This document shows, in pieces, positions 13,201 through 23,575 of a DNA stretch of 64,000 bases. This DNA is from Halichoerus grypus (lineage: Eukaryota; Chordata; Mammalia; Carnivora; Phocidae), in NCBI RefSeq assembly GCF_964656455.1, contig NC_135717.1:146086308-146150307 (forward strand), read 5' to 3'. The notes under the pieces were generated by a model that was not told the origin of the DNA, did not search any database, and worked only from the letters and a program-made list of their open reading frames with translations. Position numbers and translations under genes: made by a program. How positions within the stretch are numbered: the first letter of the stretch is position 1; every line of letters begins with the position of its first letter.

Positions 13201-15373
13201 CTTCAAATATTTGGAGCAAAATATTTTTTCTTCAATCTTAAAAGGGGAGTATATCTTAAGGCAGATTTGATCCACATGATTTTATTGTGCTTAAATGGAT
13301 GGCATATTCAGGCAATTTTTGGTGGTGGCATGCCTACAAAATTTAAGGACTCAAAATGTTTTCTTAGAAACACCAAGTCATGTGTGTTTATAAACAAGCA
13401 CAAAACACAAAAGGTTCCATTTGTATTTGAATATATTAGGCAAATAAAACTGGAAAAAATATATATATATATTCCTATTTCAATTGAATACATAGATTTC
13501 AGGTCTTTAACATCTAAACTAGGTCCACCACAGCCAAGACATCCAAAATCCATTATACAAAAAGAACTACACTGAAGTAGGATAAAACAGTTGTATTAAA
13601 TACTAGTGATTTACTGCCTTTGGTTTTGAAATATTTGTTTGAAGGGGGAAAAGAGAAATGAAAATGCTTTAAAGAAAAAAAATTAAAAATTTCCCAACAA
13701 GGGAACCATTTCTTTCGTATTAACCTCTAAGAGAAATTTGCTTAATGTTTTGTATTTTGGGTTTACACCAACATTGGAAATCCGAGGGTGCCCTTCCTGC
13801 TAATATAGCGATCTCTATAAATGACTATCACAAAGATACCCTGTGGAAAAGAAGAAATGCAAAACAGAATTTCTAGTGTTTATTCTAACTTATAAGCAAA
13901 AAGATGTTTTCTAAATGAAAAACAAAAAAAAACTAGTTTTAATTTTACTTGGTGGCCTACTCATCCCTTAATTCCGATTCCAGCTAAATAGCTTAGGTCT
14001 TTAAAATATTCTTTAAGTCAATAAAACTTGAAAAATGCTAATTTTAACATAGGGAAATGTCAATTGTGTATTATTTATCCAGGAATTAAAAACAACAATA
14101 ACAACAACAACAACTCAATAAACTATGATACACACAAATCAGGCACACATAAAATTAGAACTTTTATTATTTTAAATGTTATTGAGTGATTTAAAAAAAT
14201 GATAATACCATTCAGAACATAATATGAATAATTACAGACTATGTTCACAGAGAAACATAAGATTAAGAAACTAGATTGTCTGACAGTAGCTGTTTTACCT
14301 TCTCTGAAACTGAATGCTGTGGGTTGAAATAAAGTACTTGGTGATACAATTCAATGCACATGCATTATAATTAAAAACTTAGTCTCCTCTTAGTATTTCT
14401 TATGACCCCAAAGTTTAGAAGACAATCACAAATACAAATACAATTCTTATCTTGAACATTTGTTTAAAAATTTCACACAAATTAAGTGCAAAATTCTGGG
14501 ATGAATTCTTAAACATTTTCTGCTAGCTGAAATTTTTTATTCAGAACTGTATCAGAAAAAGGTGTTCAGAACTAATTTTAGAATGTGGCATATTCAATGA
14601 GATATTAGATTAGATTCTACATGGAAATGAACTCCCTTAAGTTATTGAATTTGAACTTGCTTCTAATTATTAGGCACCACAATCTAAAGAGATCTTTATT
14701 ATTTAAACAGAGCTTTCACATGTGTTAATTTCTACAACTAAGTTAGACAGAACAGGCATTCCTCTCTCTTTGATTACGAAATGGATCTTTGGAATGGCTT
14801 TCAAGTCAAGTCAGTAATTAACCAAACAGAATACAAAATCCTATTGCCTTTTGAGGCCAAACTTGGCTTACTGAATTCAAAATTCTATATTTGTTGTGAT
14901 TTATGATATATTTTCATAACATTTTCGTCTATCATAAACTACAGCCTGAAAAATACTCATAGACTTCCTGGGCGTGTTGCATCAGTTGGAGGTATTAGTG
15001 TGTGGCCTTGAACAGAGAGTCAGAAAAAACCATGTTCTCATCCTATTTCAGTCAGTTGATAGTCATCTGTCCTTGGACAAAACATTTAATTGCTTTAAAC
15101 CTCATATAGCTCATCCACATGGGTCTTAACTGTCTGAATAGCAAAAGAGATAAAATGTAGAAAAATACTCTGGAAGATGTCATGCATCTAAGTTTGATTT
15201 CTATTCTGCCTATCTTGCAGTTAATTCAGGAAGATGTTCTTGATGCTGGAAATGACAAAAATGAAAAGGAAGAAGTTATAAAGAGAAAAATCCCTTACAT
15301 TCTGAAACGGCAGCTGTATGAGAATAAACCCAGAAGACCTTACATACTCAAAAGAGGTTCTTACTACTACTGA
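4186..15373 (+). CDS. NTS: Neurotensin/neuromedin N preprohormone (whole gene, four exons)
   Basis: The coding sequence joins 4186-4258, 6485-6546, 12820-13044 and 15221-15373 and gives 170 residues, the same as the human precursor. All junctions are GT-AG, with phases 1, 0 and 0. Residues 1-23 or so form a signal peptide (hydrophobic core ending SLCS). A Glu-rich propeptide follows, with cysteines at 62 and 111 and a basic RRK at 86-88. The hormone block is near the C terminus: KR 141-142, neuromedin N KIPYIL 143-148, KR 149-150, neurotensin QLYENKPRRPYIL 151-163, KR 164-165, then the tail GSYYY. In neuroendocrine and gut N cells, prohormone convertases cut at the KR pairs; the peptides act on NTSR1 and NTSR2. 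Residue 2 is Ile where I recall Met in human. No frameshift or stop is seen, so the gene looks functional. Confidence 0.97.
4259..6484 (+). other. NTS: NTS intron 1 (2226 bases)
   Basis: Phase 1 intron with donor GTAAGC and acceptor TTTTACTCAG. It is AT-rich and I see no SINE or LINE insertion inside it. A direct repeat of CTAACTTTGCAAAATTTTTAAT character occurs near 5237-5253 and 5291-5310. Confidence 0.8.
6485..6546 (+). CDS. NTS: NTS exon 2
   Basis: 62 bases encode the end of codon 25 through residue 45 (DSEEEMKALEADLLTNMHTSK). This is the acidic start of the propeptide just after signal cleavage. The donor is GTAACT at 6547. Confidence 0.95.
7000..7150 (+). repeat. MIR-like SINE remnant
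   Basis: The order of phrases (tGTGAATTTACGAACT, TTGATCTTAAGCAAGG, then CTTCGTTTCCTTATTTTTAAA) follows the MIR core about conserved ACCTTGGGCAAG and CCTCAGTTTCCTCATCTGTAAA. Heavily diverged. Confidence 0.45.
7518..7695 (+). mobile_element. CAN SINE (tRNA-Lys derived) in NTS intron 2
   Basis: A complete SINE from GGGGCGCCTGGGTGGCTCAG to an A-tail. It has A and B box-like segments, a CT-rich middle and AATAAA repeats. It is flanked by 17-base target duplications at 7501-7517 and 7696-7712 (AAGAAAGTCAATGCTCA with one mismatch). The middle is shorter than in other copies. Confidence 0.92.
10300..10426 (+). mobile_element. Older CAN SINE subfamily in NTS intron 2
   Basis: The head is diverged and lacks the CT-rich middle; it goes from the B-box region straight to a GTGTAGAGATTACTTAAAAATAA-type tail. 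Target duplications AAAAGTTACAATG are at 10287-10299 and 10427-10439. Confidence 0.85.
10938..11136 (+). mobile_element. Young CAN SINE in NTS intron 2
   Basis: Full-length, with a near-consensus head, CT-rich middle, AATAAATAAATAAA and a pure A-tail. The exact duplications AAAAAGTTACAACA lie at 10924-10937 and 11137-11150. The perfect duplication suggests a recent insertion. Confidence 0.95.
11151..12250 (-). mobile_element. Decayed L1-like (L1M/HAL1-like) sequence, antisense
   Basis: Phrases such as GTTGAACATCTTTCCACATA and TGGACCAATTTTAGG are typical of ancient L1 3' parts read on the opposite strand. Boundaries and family are uncertain and no frame is preserved. Confidence 0.45.
12820..13044 (+). 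CDS. NTS: NTS exon 3
   Basis: 75 codons, residues 46-120. They cover the conserved central propeptide with WKMTLLNVC (Cys62), the basic RRK at 86-88 and ALDGFSLEAMLTIYQLQKIC (Cys111), ending FQQWE. The donor is GTAAAG at 13045. This segment is part of large neurotensin and large neuromedin N in tissues that cut poorly at the internal basic sites. Confidence 0.96.
13045..15220 (+). other. NTS: NTS intron 3 (2176 bases)
   Basis: Phase 0 intron, acceptor TATCTTGCAG at 15211-15220. It contains an AT microsatellite at 13460-13472, an AAC-rich run near 14092-14115, and an open stretch at 13156-13575 that lacks an ATG start and looks non-coding. No clear transposon was recognised. Confidence 0.8.
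15221..15373 (+). CDS. NTS: NTS exon 4, coding part with both hormones
   Basis: Residues 121-170 and TGA at 15371-15373. The order is LIQEDVLDAGNDKNEKEEVI, KR, neuromedin N, KR, neurotensin, KR, GSYYY. Both active peptides match the mammalian peptides exactly; the N-terminal Gln of neurotensin becomes pyroglutamate after processing. Confidence 0.97.
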   Translation, partial: LIQEDVLDAGNDKNEKEEVIKRKIPYILKRQLYENKPRRPYILKRGSYYY

Positions 15374-15570
15374 GAGGATAAATATTTCATTTACATGTGA
15401 TTGTGATTGATCATCCTTTAATTAAATATCAAATTATATTTGTGTGGTAATGTGACAGAACACAATTATTGTGTCTCTTCTACAGTCGTGGTTTATTGGT
15501 TGTGATTTTTCTGCATTAATATAAATTGGACTAAATGTTTTAAAATAAATCTAGATCTTGAGCATGATAA
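15374..15570 (+). other. NTS: NTS 3' untranslated region (proximal form)
   Basis: The UTR runs from the stop codon to a cleavage site expected about 15-25 bases past the AATAAA at 15544-15549. It is short and AT-rich. Confidence 0.65.
15544..15549 (+). terminator. NTS: NTS proximal poly(A) signal
   Basis: Canonical AATAAA 171 bases after the stop codon, followed at 15570-15582 by the GU-rich run TGTGTTGTGTG, a good downstream element. Confidence 0.7.
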
Positions 15571-15886
15571 TGTGTTGTGTGTAATTGGAGTAGATAGTAA
15601 TTAAGTCACATATAGAATATCTTGTGATTTTGCAGAGCCCTTAATGGGTTATTTAAATAGTCAAAATGTTTGAAATTTAAACCAGATTATAAGGGATTAC
15701 AACAGAGTCCTATGGCAAAGCCTAGCATAGATATCACTGACTCAAAACAAAGTTATAGTACTTCTTTTATTATTCGATTTTTTTTTTAATTGAGAGAATT
15801 AAATGTTCTTTTCCAAGACTCACATAAATCTCTCAGATATGGGGAAGGTAATAGTGGTAAGATAGGATCATCTTAAAAGAATGATT

Positions 15887-15957
15887 AATAAACTATTGTT
15901 AATTATGCCTATCTTAATGAATGATCTTCAGCTGAATTTGTCTTTCCATTAAATAAA
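15887..15957 (+). terminator. NTS: Candidate distal NTS poly(A) signals
   Basis: Two AATAAA words at 15887-15892 and 15952-15957, some 340-410 bases beyond the proximal signal. The rat gene is known to make two mRNA sizes by alternative polyadenylation, which fits this spacing. Use here is inferred. Confidence 0.35.
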
Positions 15958-16530
15958 CTTAATGGCTAATAAAAAGCAACACGTTTCTCCACAAATTTAC
16001 TTCCATTAGAAGAGTTACCCTTTACAGACTTTTTTTCTCACACTTTGATCCAGTAAATGATAGCTTTATTTTTAATTTGACTGAAGAATTTATGTGACTA
16101 ATATTTTTTCTAACTAGAAGAACATTTCTGAGGCAGAAGGAATACTTGAAATAATTCCTCATAAATTTCTTTTAAGACCATACTTACAGTCTCATAAGCC
16201 CTCACAGTCTATACATTCCACCATTAGCTGTGGCTTTTGAGATTCTCACTCTTAACAGAGGTCTAGGAAGACCTCTCCTCACAGGGCTGCAACCTAGTTC
16301 ATAGTCACATATGAGAGAAAATATCAGGATTGAAGTTGTGGAATGAAGGAGGCTTCAGAACTCCACGTACTTTTGATAAGATTGCCCTACCCCTAGGCTA
16401 AACCCCACTCAGTAGGATATAACAACAGGGTAGTAGTCTCTGACTTTTTCTGGTAAAACCATGACTTCCCATGACCATCACTCAACTGTCTTTCACCATC
16501 TCATAAGCTTCAACATTAAAAAGTGCCCAA
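15958..16530. other. Intergenic, nothing recognised
   Basis: AT-rich DNA after NTS with no exon, RNA gene or clear repeat visible to me. Confidence 0.45.
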
Positions 16531-16723
16531 GGAGGGTGCCTGGGTGGCGCAGTTGGTCAGGCAGCTGACTTCTGATTTCGGCTCAGGTCATGATCTCAGG
16601 GTCATGAGATCGAGCCCCACATTGGGCTCTGCGCTGAGCCCAGAGTCCGCTTGAGATTCTCTCTTCCTCTGCCCCTCCCACCTGTGCTCTCTCTCTCTCT
16701 GAAATAAATAAATCTTAAAAAAA
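16531..16723 (+). mobile_element. CAN SINE, diverged
   Basis: The head is GGTGCCTGGGTGGCGCAGTT, then GGTCATGATCTCAGGGTCAT, a CT repeat and an A-tail. Duplications AAAAAGTGCCCAA at 16518-16530 and AAAAAGTGTCCAA at 16724-16736 (one mismatch) bound it. Confidence 0.9.
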
Positions 16724-16774
16724 AAAAAGTGTCCAACTCCCTGATCCTAAGGCAAAAACTATTTCCTAGTGCTT

Positions 16775-16940
16775 ATGAGTGTGTACTCTGGAATCAGAAT
16801 GTCCAGATTCAACTCTACTTTTCACTAGTAACCCTGGACAACTTATTTAACCTGTTTCCTCAACTACAAAATGTGGATAATAATGGGATTTGGAGGGGGA
16901 TAAAATGGTTTTATATATATAAAATGCCTAGAATGGAGTT
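16775..16940 (+). repeat. MIR SINE remnant
   Basis: The order of TACTCTGGAATCAGAATGTC, CCCTGGACAACTTATTTAAC, TTTCCTCAACTACAAAATG and ATAATAATGGG matches the MIR core well despite divergence. Confidence 0.7.
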
Positions 16941-18685
16941 TGAACATATTCATAATACACTATATTTGACATTCTTCCAGCCACTTTCATCTTATTTTCT
17001 TCTTTCTCTTTCAAAAACTACAGAGCATAACATAATTTCATACTAACCTTCTGTTTTGAGCAACTACTGATCTCCTAATTACTTGCTTCATTCAATGTCC
17101 TTGAGGACTTCCATGTCCATGTGCAAGAGCCATCCAATAATCTCCCTTCTCAGTTCATGACATCTTCACTTCCAGTAATAAACATTTAATCCATTTCATC
17201 ATTAATCACTTCATGGTCACACCATAGAACTTTTTACTACCAATAAATTCAACCTCTCCAAAATCTCAATTGTAAGCACTCTGCTCTCTACACGTCATCT
17301 TCTCTTTCCAGTTCATATAACCTAACACTCTTATGCCAACTAATCCATTATCTCAACCTCCTTCACTCTTCACCTTCTACTCATGACCCCACTGTGCTTT
17401 TTACTTGGCTTAGATTCTGTGGGCCAAAACTAAAATCACTCTCTTGTTACCCTGAACATCTTGACTTTCTATCTTATATGAGCCTGTGAAAACACCCACT
17501 TAGAGACTACATGTAGGTAGGAATGGTTAAGTTGGAGCCAATGGGATATCAAATGGGAAAAAAAAAATGTGTTCAACTTGTGGGTCCTTTATAACTTAAA
17601 CAGAAACCTCATTCCCTAAACTTTGACTTTTTCCTCATTTTTTGTGTCTTAAATATGAATTTATTTTAACCACACAAAGAATATCATTTTCTTGAGGATG
17701 GCATTGATCTATAGAGCTTACTCCTTAAACAGCTTCATGGAAAAAAGCTGCCTCACCATCCTGGGCCAACCAGACCATTACTTGAAAGAGAAATGCATTC
17801 TAAGTTACTTAAAGCACTATACTTTTTAACCTGGTTGATACAACATCTCAACCATTATTTTAATTGTTACGGTCTTCTGCTGGCCTTCTCAGGGTTTATT
17901 TCTTCAGATCATCCAGATCTCTGCACATATGATATGTACAATGAGACCTTTTCTTAACATCCTGTCTTAAATAACCTTCATTCATGAGTCAATATCTCCA
18001 TTTAACTTGCTCTATTTTTTTGAATATTTGAAAAAGAAAAACAAAACAGAACAGTCACTGAGAGCCATTAGCTGGGAGTTGGCCTGGCACCACTAGAGCT
18101 AGGCCGCAGATTTCTCCTGTTAAACATGAATAATTCCATTGAACTAAGACTTTAGACAAGGTCACTCTAACTGTGATGGCAAAAGACAATCAACAAACCC
18201 ACTCTGAGCAAATCATGTCTGAGCAAAACAAAAACAAGAACACTGTAAACCACAAAAATGATCAGACATCCACCCTCCTTTCCCACATAATTTGAGTGAC
18301 CACTGCTTCTTAACCAACTATTGCTTTAATTCTTCTCTGTTCTTCCACTTCCTGGATAAAAACTATTATAACACCCAAAAAAATTGCCCTCTTTTTTTTT
18401 TTTTCGGAATCGCCTTCACATTCTGAAAACACCCAAACCAGAGCAAAACTACATTTCTGGAATATTCTCCAAAGCACCTAACACAAGCTCAAGTCCTGTA
18501 AAAGGCCCCTACTTAAACCCCCTTAATGAGAAACCACATGATTTCGCAAGTAATGAGATATCCAGTATCAGTAAACCCAACTTCATGTGAGGATATTTCC
18601 AGTGGTCTTCAGCTGGAGGACATCGGCACAAGACATAGGATAACTTGGAATTACATACTCATTTATTTATTTACTTATTTATAGT
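16941..18685. other. Intergenic, unassigned
   Basis: Mixed-composition sequence with pyrimidine-rich parts at 17080-17480. No exon recognised. Parts (18050-18590) may be old repeat but I cannot name a family. Confidence 0.35.
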
Positions 18686-18689
18686 CTAT

Positions 18690-18812
18690 CACTCCTACTA
18701 GAATTTGTAGGCTCTGAGGACAGGGATTTTATCTTTCCTATTCATCATTGAATCCCCAAGGTTGAGCATAAGGCCTGGTAGATGTCAGCAAGGATTGATT
18801 TCATGAATGAAT
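18690..18812 (+). repeat. LINE2 3' end remnant
   Basis: AGGCTCTGAGGACAGGGATTTTATCT, then GAATCCCCAAGGTTGAGCA and ATGAATGAATAAATT follow the L2 3' consensus order (phrases are contiguous with small gaps). Confidence 0.7.
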
Positions 18813-19039
18813 AAATTAGCAGCAATAGGGCACTTTTTGTTATAACAATAAGGTTTAGACATAGTGTCTACAGATTTTGAAGCCCTAACTTAAAGATTAC
18901 ATTTCATAAGGATGAGTTTGAGCACAGGTATCTACAAGAGGTACCTGGTCTTATATGAAGCAACAGAGAATCTGAGATGTTGAAGCTCACTTTCACTTAC
19001 AATGACAGCCTGGGGAGCTTATCTCTCATTTTTTTTCCA

Positions 19040-20530
19040 ATGGTGATTTTCACAGAAATAGAAAAAAAATCCTCAAATTCATATAGAACCACAACTCCCC
19101 CCTCCAATACCCAAAGCAATCCTAAGAAAGAACAAAGCTGAAGAGATCACACTTCCTGATTTCAAATTATGTAGCAAAGCTATAGTAATCAAAACATTAT
19201 AGTACTGGCATAAAAACAAACACAAAGATCAAATGAACAAAATCAAGAGCTCAGAGATAAACCACCTGTAAAAGCAGAATCCGACCTATAAATGCAAACA
19301 ATGAACTGATGGTTGCCAGAGGGAAAGGGATGGGAGGGAGGGGCAAAATGAGTGAAGGGGAGTGGGAGATACAGGGTCCAGTTATGGATTGAGTAAGTCA
19401 TGTGAATAAAAGGTACATCATAGGGAATATAGTTAATGATATTGTAATAGCGCTGTGTGGTGAACAATGGTAGCTATACTCGTGGTGAGCATAGCATGAT
19501 GCATAGAGAAGTTGAATCACTAAGTTGTACACCTGAAACTAATGTAACAGTGTGTCAACTATACTCAAATAAAAAATTAATTAATAATAAATTAATTAAT
19601 TAAAAAAACCATGTGTATACAATCAATTAATATTTGACAGGAGAGCCAAAACTACTCAATGGGGAAAGGATAGTCTGTCTAATAAATGGTACTAGGAAAA
19701 TTGGATATTCACATGCAAGAGAATGAAACTGGTTCCCTATCTTATACCACTCACAAAAATTAAGTCAAAATGGATTAAAGATTTAAACATAAGACCTAAA
19801 GCTAGAAGTCTCTGAGAAGAAAACATAGGGAAAAATTCCTTGACATTGGCTTGGCAATGATTTTTTGGATATAAGGAACAAAAACATAAGGAAAAAAAGC
19901 CAAAACACAACAATGGGCTATATCCAACTAAAGAGCTTCTGCACAACAAAAGAAACAATCAACAAAATGAAAAAGCAACCCACTAAATGAAAGTATCTGC
20001 AAATCATATATCCAAAATATATAAAAAACTCATTCAACTCAACGGCCAAAAAACCCCCAAAAAACAAAATAAAACAAAACAAACAACCCCCCCAACCAAA
20101 TAATCCAATTAAAAATGGGGAAAGGACCTGAATAATTTTTTTTTTTTTTTTGCAAAGAAGGTATACAAATGGCCAACAAGTATGAATAGGTGCTAAATAT
20201 CACTAATCATCAAGGGACTGCAAATCAAAACAATCATGAGATACCATATCATACCTGTTAGGACTATTATCAAAAAACCAAGAGATAAATGCTGGCAAGT
20301 ATGTAGAGAAAAGGAAAACTTTGTTCTCTGTTGATGGGAATATAAACTGGTACAGCACTATGGAAAACAGTATATATCCAAATAAAACAAAACCATTATC
20401 TTGAAAATATATCTGTACTCCCATGTTCATTGTGGCATTATTTTTAATACCCAAGGTATGGAAACAACCTTAGTGTCCACCAACACATGAATGAATAAAG
20501 AAAATGTGATTTGTACATATATACATAATT
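19040..20530 (+). mobile_element. L1 ORF2 3' part, split by a younger L1
   Basis: Sense-strand ORF2 C-terminal phrases run from about 19060 to 19266 and resume at about 19607 through 20530 (for example GGAAAATTGGATATTCACAT at about 19698 and CTGCAAATCAAAACAATCAT at about 20219). The reading frame is broken by stops and indels. A T-rich run at 20137-20151 is an internal low-complexity insertion. Confidence 0.85.
19267..19606 (+). mobile_element. L1 3' UTR inserted in an older L1
   Basis: The sequence from AACTGATGGTTGCCAGAGGG through GAATCACTAAGTTGTACACC to an ATTAAT-rich tail is the 3' UTR type of carnivore or laurasiatherian L1. The host ORF2 text breaks on either side of it. Short, imperfect duplications (AAACCAC / AAACCAT) border it. 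Confidence 0.75.
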
Positions 20531-20680
20531 TATTTATGTCAAATTAGTAAATAAAACTTAAAAAAATTTAGAAGTCCCATTATGTTTCTGGGATTTTATT
20601 TGCATGTTCTCTTCCTATAAATATATATTTACAATATTATATAAAAGGTACACTATTATATTAAAACACACAATATTATT
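20531..20680. other. AT-rich gap between repeats
   Basis: No recognisable content. Confidence 0.3.
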
Positions 20681-20684
20681 TAAA

Positions 20685-20840
20685 GGCGGATATTATCAAC
20701 CTTATTTTACAAATGACCAAATTGAATCTGAGGGGAGATCAAATGACCTGTCCAGTTTTGAACTGAGTGTAAGTGACAGAATCGAGATTTGCACTCAAGT
20801 GTGCTTAACTCAAAGGCCCACGGTCCTGTCGCTATACTCC
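20685..20840 (-). repeat. MIR SINE remnant, antisense
   Basis: Antisense MIR order is visible: TTATTTTACAAATGACCAAA, GGGGAGATCAAATGACCTGT, then ATTTGCACTCAAGTGTG and CACGGTCCTGTCGCTATACT. Confidence 0.7.
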
Positions 20841-22315
20841 TGTTAACCCCACACTATTGATAGCATACTTGGGTTTTAGATAGTGAGGTTCCATATTCAA
20901 AATTTTATACGAATAATGGCTAAAAAACATTTAAATACATTCTTTTGGTGGGTGAAGAAAATGAACACAATATTTCTGAAAATGTAATTTCCAATTCTGT
21001 ATTAATGTGCTAATTATGTACATTCTCAAATAAAATATTTCAATACATTCTAATTATTTTATCAGATAAATATTAGTAATTGAATGATGAATGGTTTGAA
21101 AACTTTTTAGAACATTACTTTTTCAAATATATTTGTTATATTATGCATAAATAGTTCTTTTGCTGCTTTTTCCCCTGAATAAATGTCTATGTTTTCTGTG
21201 CAAAATATAACCATTAAATGGCCATACAGAAATGTCAACAAAATTCTATTTTGTATTTTAATACATGCACTATCCAAGTATGGAAATCTTTTTACCTTTT
21301 TTAACAACTGAAAAGGTTAGCTATTATTCATTCCCATTTATTTGCATATGAAAACATAATTCAGCTTTTAATGTCAAAAAACAAAGATCTTGAAAAGAAA
21401 AGCCATCTATTTCCCTAAAATGGAAGAACTTTTACTGTACCAAAAATAACATAAAAACTAAACCATTTGATCCTTTACCAATCTTTTTATTATTTGTAAA
21501 ACACAGCAATTAGTATTATAAAACAGGTCTCTTTCAGAATCTTGGAATTTAAAAATGTATTAAGATTTTCAAAAACTTTATACTCTTACTTGTCTTTTAT
21601 CTCCTGTTGAGATGTGCATTGCAAGTAAACGATCCCTCTTAGAAACCAGATTGCTGGAGAATACATAAAGAAGCCGGCTACCGTCTTCAGAAGAGGGTGC
21701 CCCTTCCTCCCAGTGGGCACAGCCCTGTGCTCATGGACATGACTGGGTGAGCAGAATATGGTCAGCCCTGTGCCCACCCACCCTCTCTTCTCCATCCTTG
21801 TGCGGGGCACATCCTGTTCAAATGTAGACACTGGCCAAAGGACTTAAAAGTGCTTGTCAATTCAAATATCAACTGGATACTAATTTACGTACCTCTTTAC
21901 TCTAAAGGAGAAAACAAAAAAATCTTGTTTTTTTGTCCAGCATTCAGTGCTCAATACATATTAAATTACTGATGAATTGACTGAAGTGACAAATTAGACT
22001 TTATAAGAAAGAGAGTTAAATCCAAGTCTATCTCTGTGGTATAATTCTTTGGGGAAGTCAGAATTAATCCTGGACAAAATTGCGAGTAAACAATTTTCTC
22101 CAATTTATCTGCTGCCACCATCTTTTATTATTTTTTCCTCCTCTGGGTAGGAATTTAAAATGAATCTCTCAGACCTCTTCATTACCCCTTAGTAAATTTA
22201 TTAACATGATTTTAATTACTTTCTCTTGGGATCAAATCTTGGCCTGCAGGGCCAAATATCATGTTTTTAAATCATTCACAGCAGCTACAGAAATATGAAA
22301 ACAAATTAGCCTCAT
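20841..22315. other. Intergenic, unassigned
   Basis: AT-rich except for a GC-richer island at 21650-21800. No exon or known repeat recognised. Confidence 0.4.
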
Positions 22316-22440
22316 TCATTCATTTAGTCAGCATATATTTCCTAAGCCTATGCCAGGTCTTGGGGTAGGCACTGTGGATAAATCAGTGAATGGACAGACT
22401 GGGTTCTCTCTGTCAGGAGCTTACCAGCTCTTCTGCAAAG
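22316..22440. repeat. Ancient mammalian repeat fragment (L2/MIR-like ending)
   Basis: CATTCATTCATTTAGTCAGC, then TATGCCAGGTCTTGGGGTAG and GATAAATCAGTGAATGG follow a very common mammalian repeat word order. The family name is not certain. Confidence 0.5.
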
Positions 22441-23225
22441 TCCCTTACCTTTCAAGTTATGCCTTCTCTGTCCTTTCACTGATCCTTCATCATAAAGCTC
22501 TTTCGGAGGGAATAGTTGCCTCTGAAACAGCTTCTTCTCCTGTTGAAGAGGGGATATGTGTCCTGGAGTCACCGAGCTCTCTGCGATTGGCTAGAGAGGA
22601 AGGTGCTCTGTGGTCACTCCTATACAACATGTTTAGCTTCTCAGGCGTAACAAGGTACAAAGTAGTGAAGTGACATGTTTTAGGGCCACAGTGGTAATTT
22701 ATTACAGAACTGGGATTAGAAACAAGGTCTATTTTTTCCTTACATAGGCTCTTGATGTTTAGACAATTTTCCTCCCGTTCCTCCACAAAACTTCCATGCC
22801 ACACTAAGATAGGACATCTGCTGGGTGTCATAGAGGGGGACATCTGCTGGTTACCGGTCTTTCAGTTTTCACCTGAATGATTGTTAATGGTGAAGACAGA
22901 CTCTTGAAGCCAGTGGAAACTGATATAATAAAGCATCCAGACATTTCAGCTCACAGGATCAAAATAGTACAAGGCTTTAAATTTGTGCACACTGATAAAA
23001 CTGAAAACTCTAATGAAAATGAGCCTGAACTTGCCTTCTGCCCCAAACTTGAATGTGAAAACACATCTGAAGAAGCCGCACAGCCTCTAGCATGACATAC
23101 ATTACAAACGAGTATATAGTCTATCTCTCTGGTTCATCTTTCCTCGTTTTCACCTTCTGTGCATTTATAATGATTCTTTTGCTTGTGCTCTTTGTTCCAC
23201 ACCTTTTCTCATGCCGTTTATTGTA
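22441..23225. other. Intergenic, with one small open frame of unknown nature
   Basis: The open frame at 22877-23095 (72 residues) starts at ATG and has a plausible amino-acid mix, but I recognise no domain, promoter or splice context. It is probably chance or a decayed retrocopy. No other content recognised. Confidence 0.3.
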
Positions 23226-23229
23226 CCTA

Positions 23230-23575
23230 CGCTTTGTTCTACCCTTGTCCAATTGATCGTGTCTCATTCTTTTTGAGACTAAGATGAAATGCCACTTCAT
23301 TTTCTTTTCTTTTCTTTTTTTGGAAGCATTTTCTAACCTACCAACTCACCACCCAGAGGTCAGTTAGGTCTCCTCTGTGCTCCCCTCCGCACTGCTCTAA
23401 TACCCCACAGATGTCCCTGTTGGGATATTTTCCACCTGTTACAATAAGAGGTTGTATGCTTCTCTGGAAACTGTCCAAACACCTTTAAGTTAGATATTAT
23501 GCCTTGCTCATCTCTATATCCCTACTGTTCTTGGCACACTCATGAAGATGTTTGTTGAATGAATAAATCATTGCT
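23230..23575 (+). repeat. LINE2 3' end remnant
   Basis: Begins with a phrase like GAGACTAAGATGAAATGCCA and ends GTTTGTTGAATGAATAAATC. The intervening text follows the L2 3' end (bounded by TCTAACCTACC and ATCTCTATATCCCTACTG). Confidence 0.65.

Noticed and set aside
13156..13575. Longest open stretch in the window (139 codons), in NTS intron 3
   Set aside because: It starts at TTG, has no nearby ATG, contains AT microsatellite-coded residues, and lacks splice or promoter context. The other strand is open too, as expected in AT-rich chance sequence.
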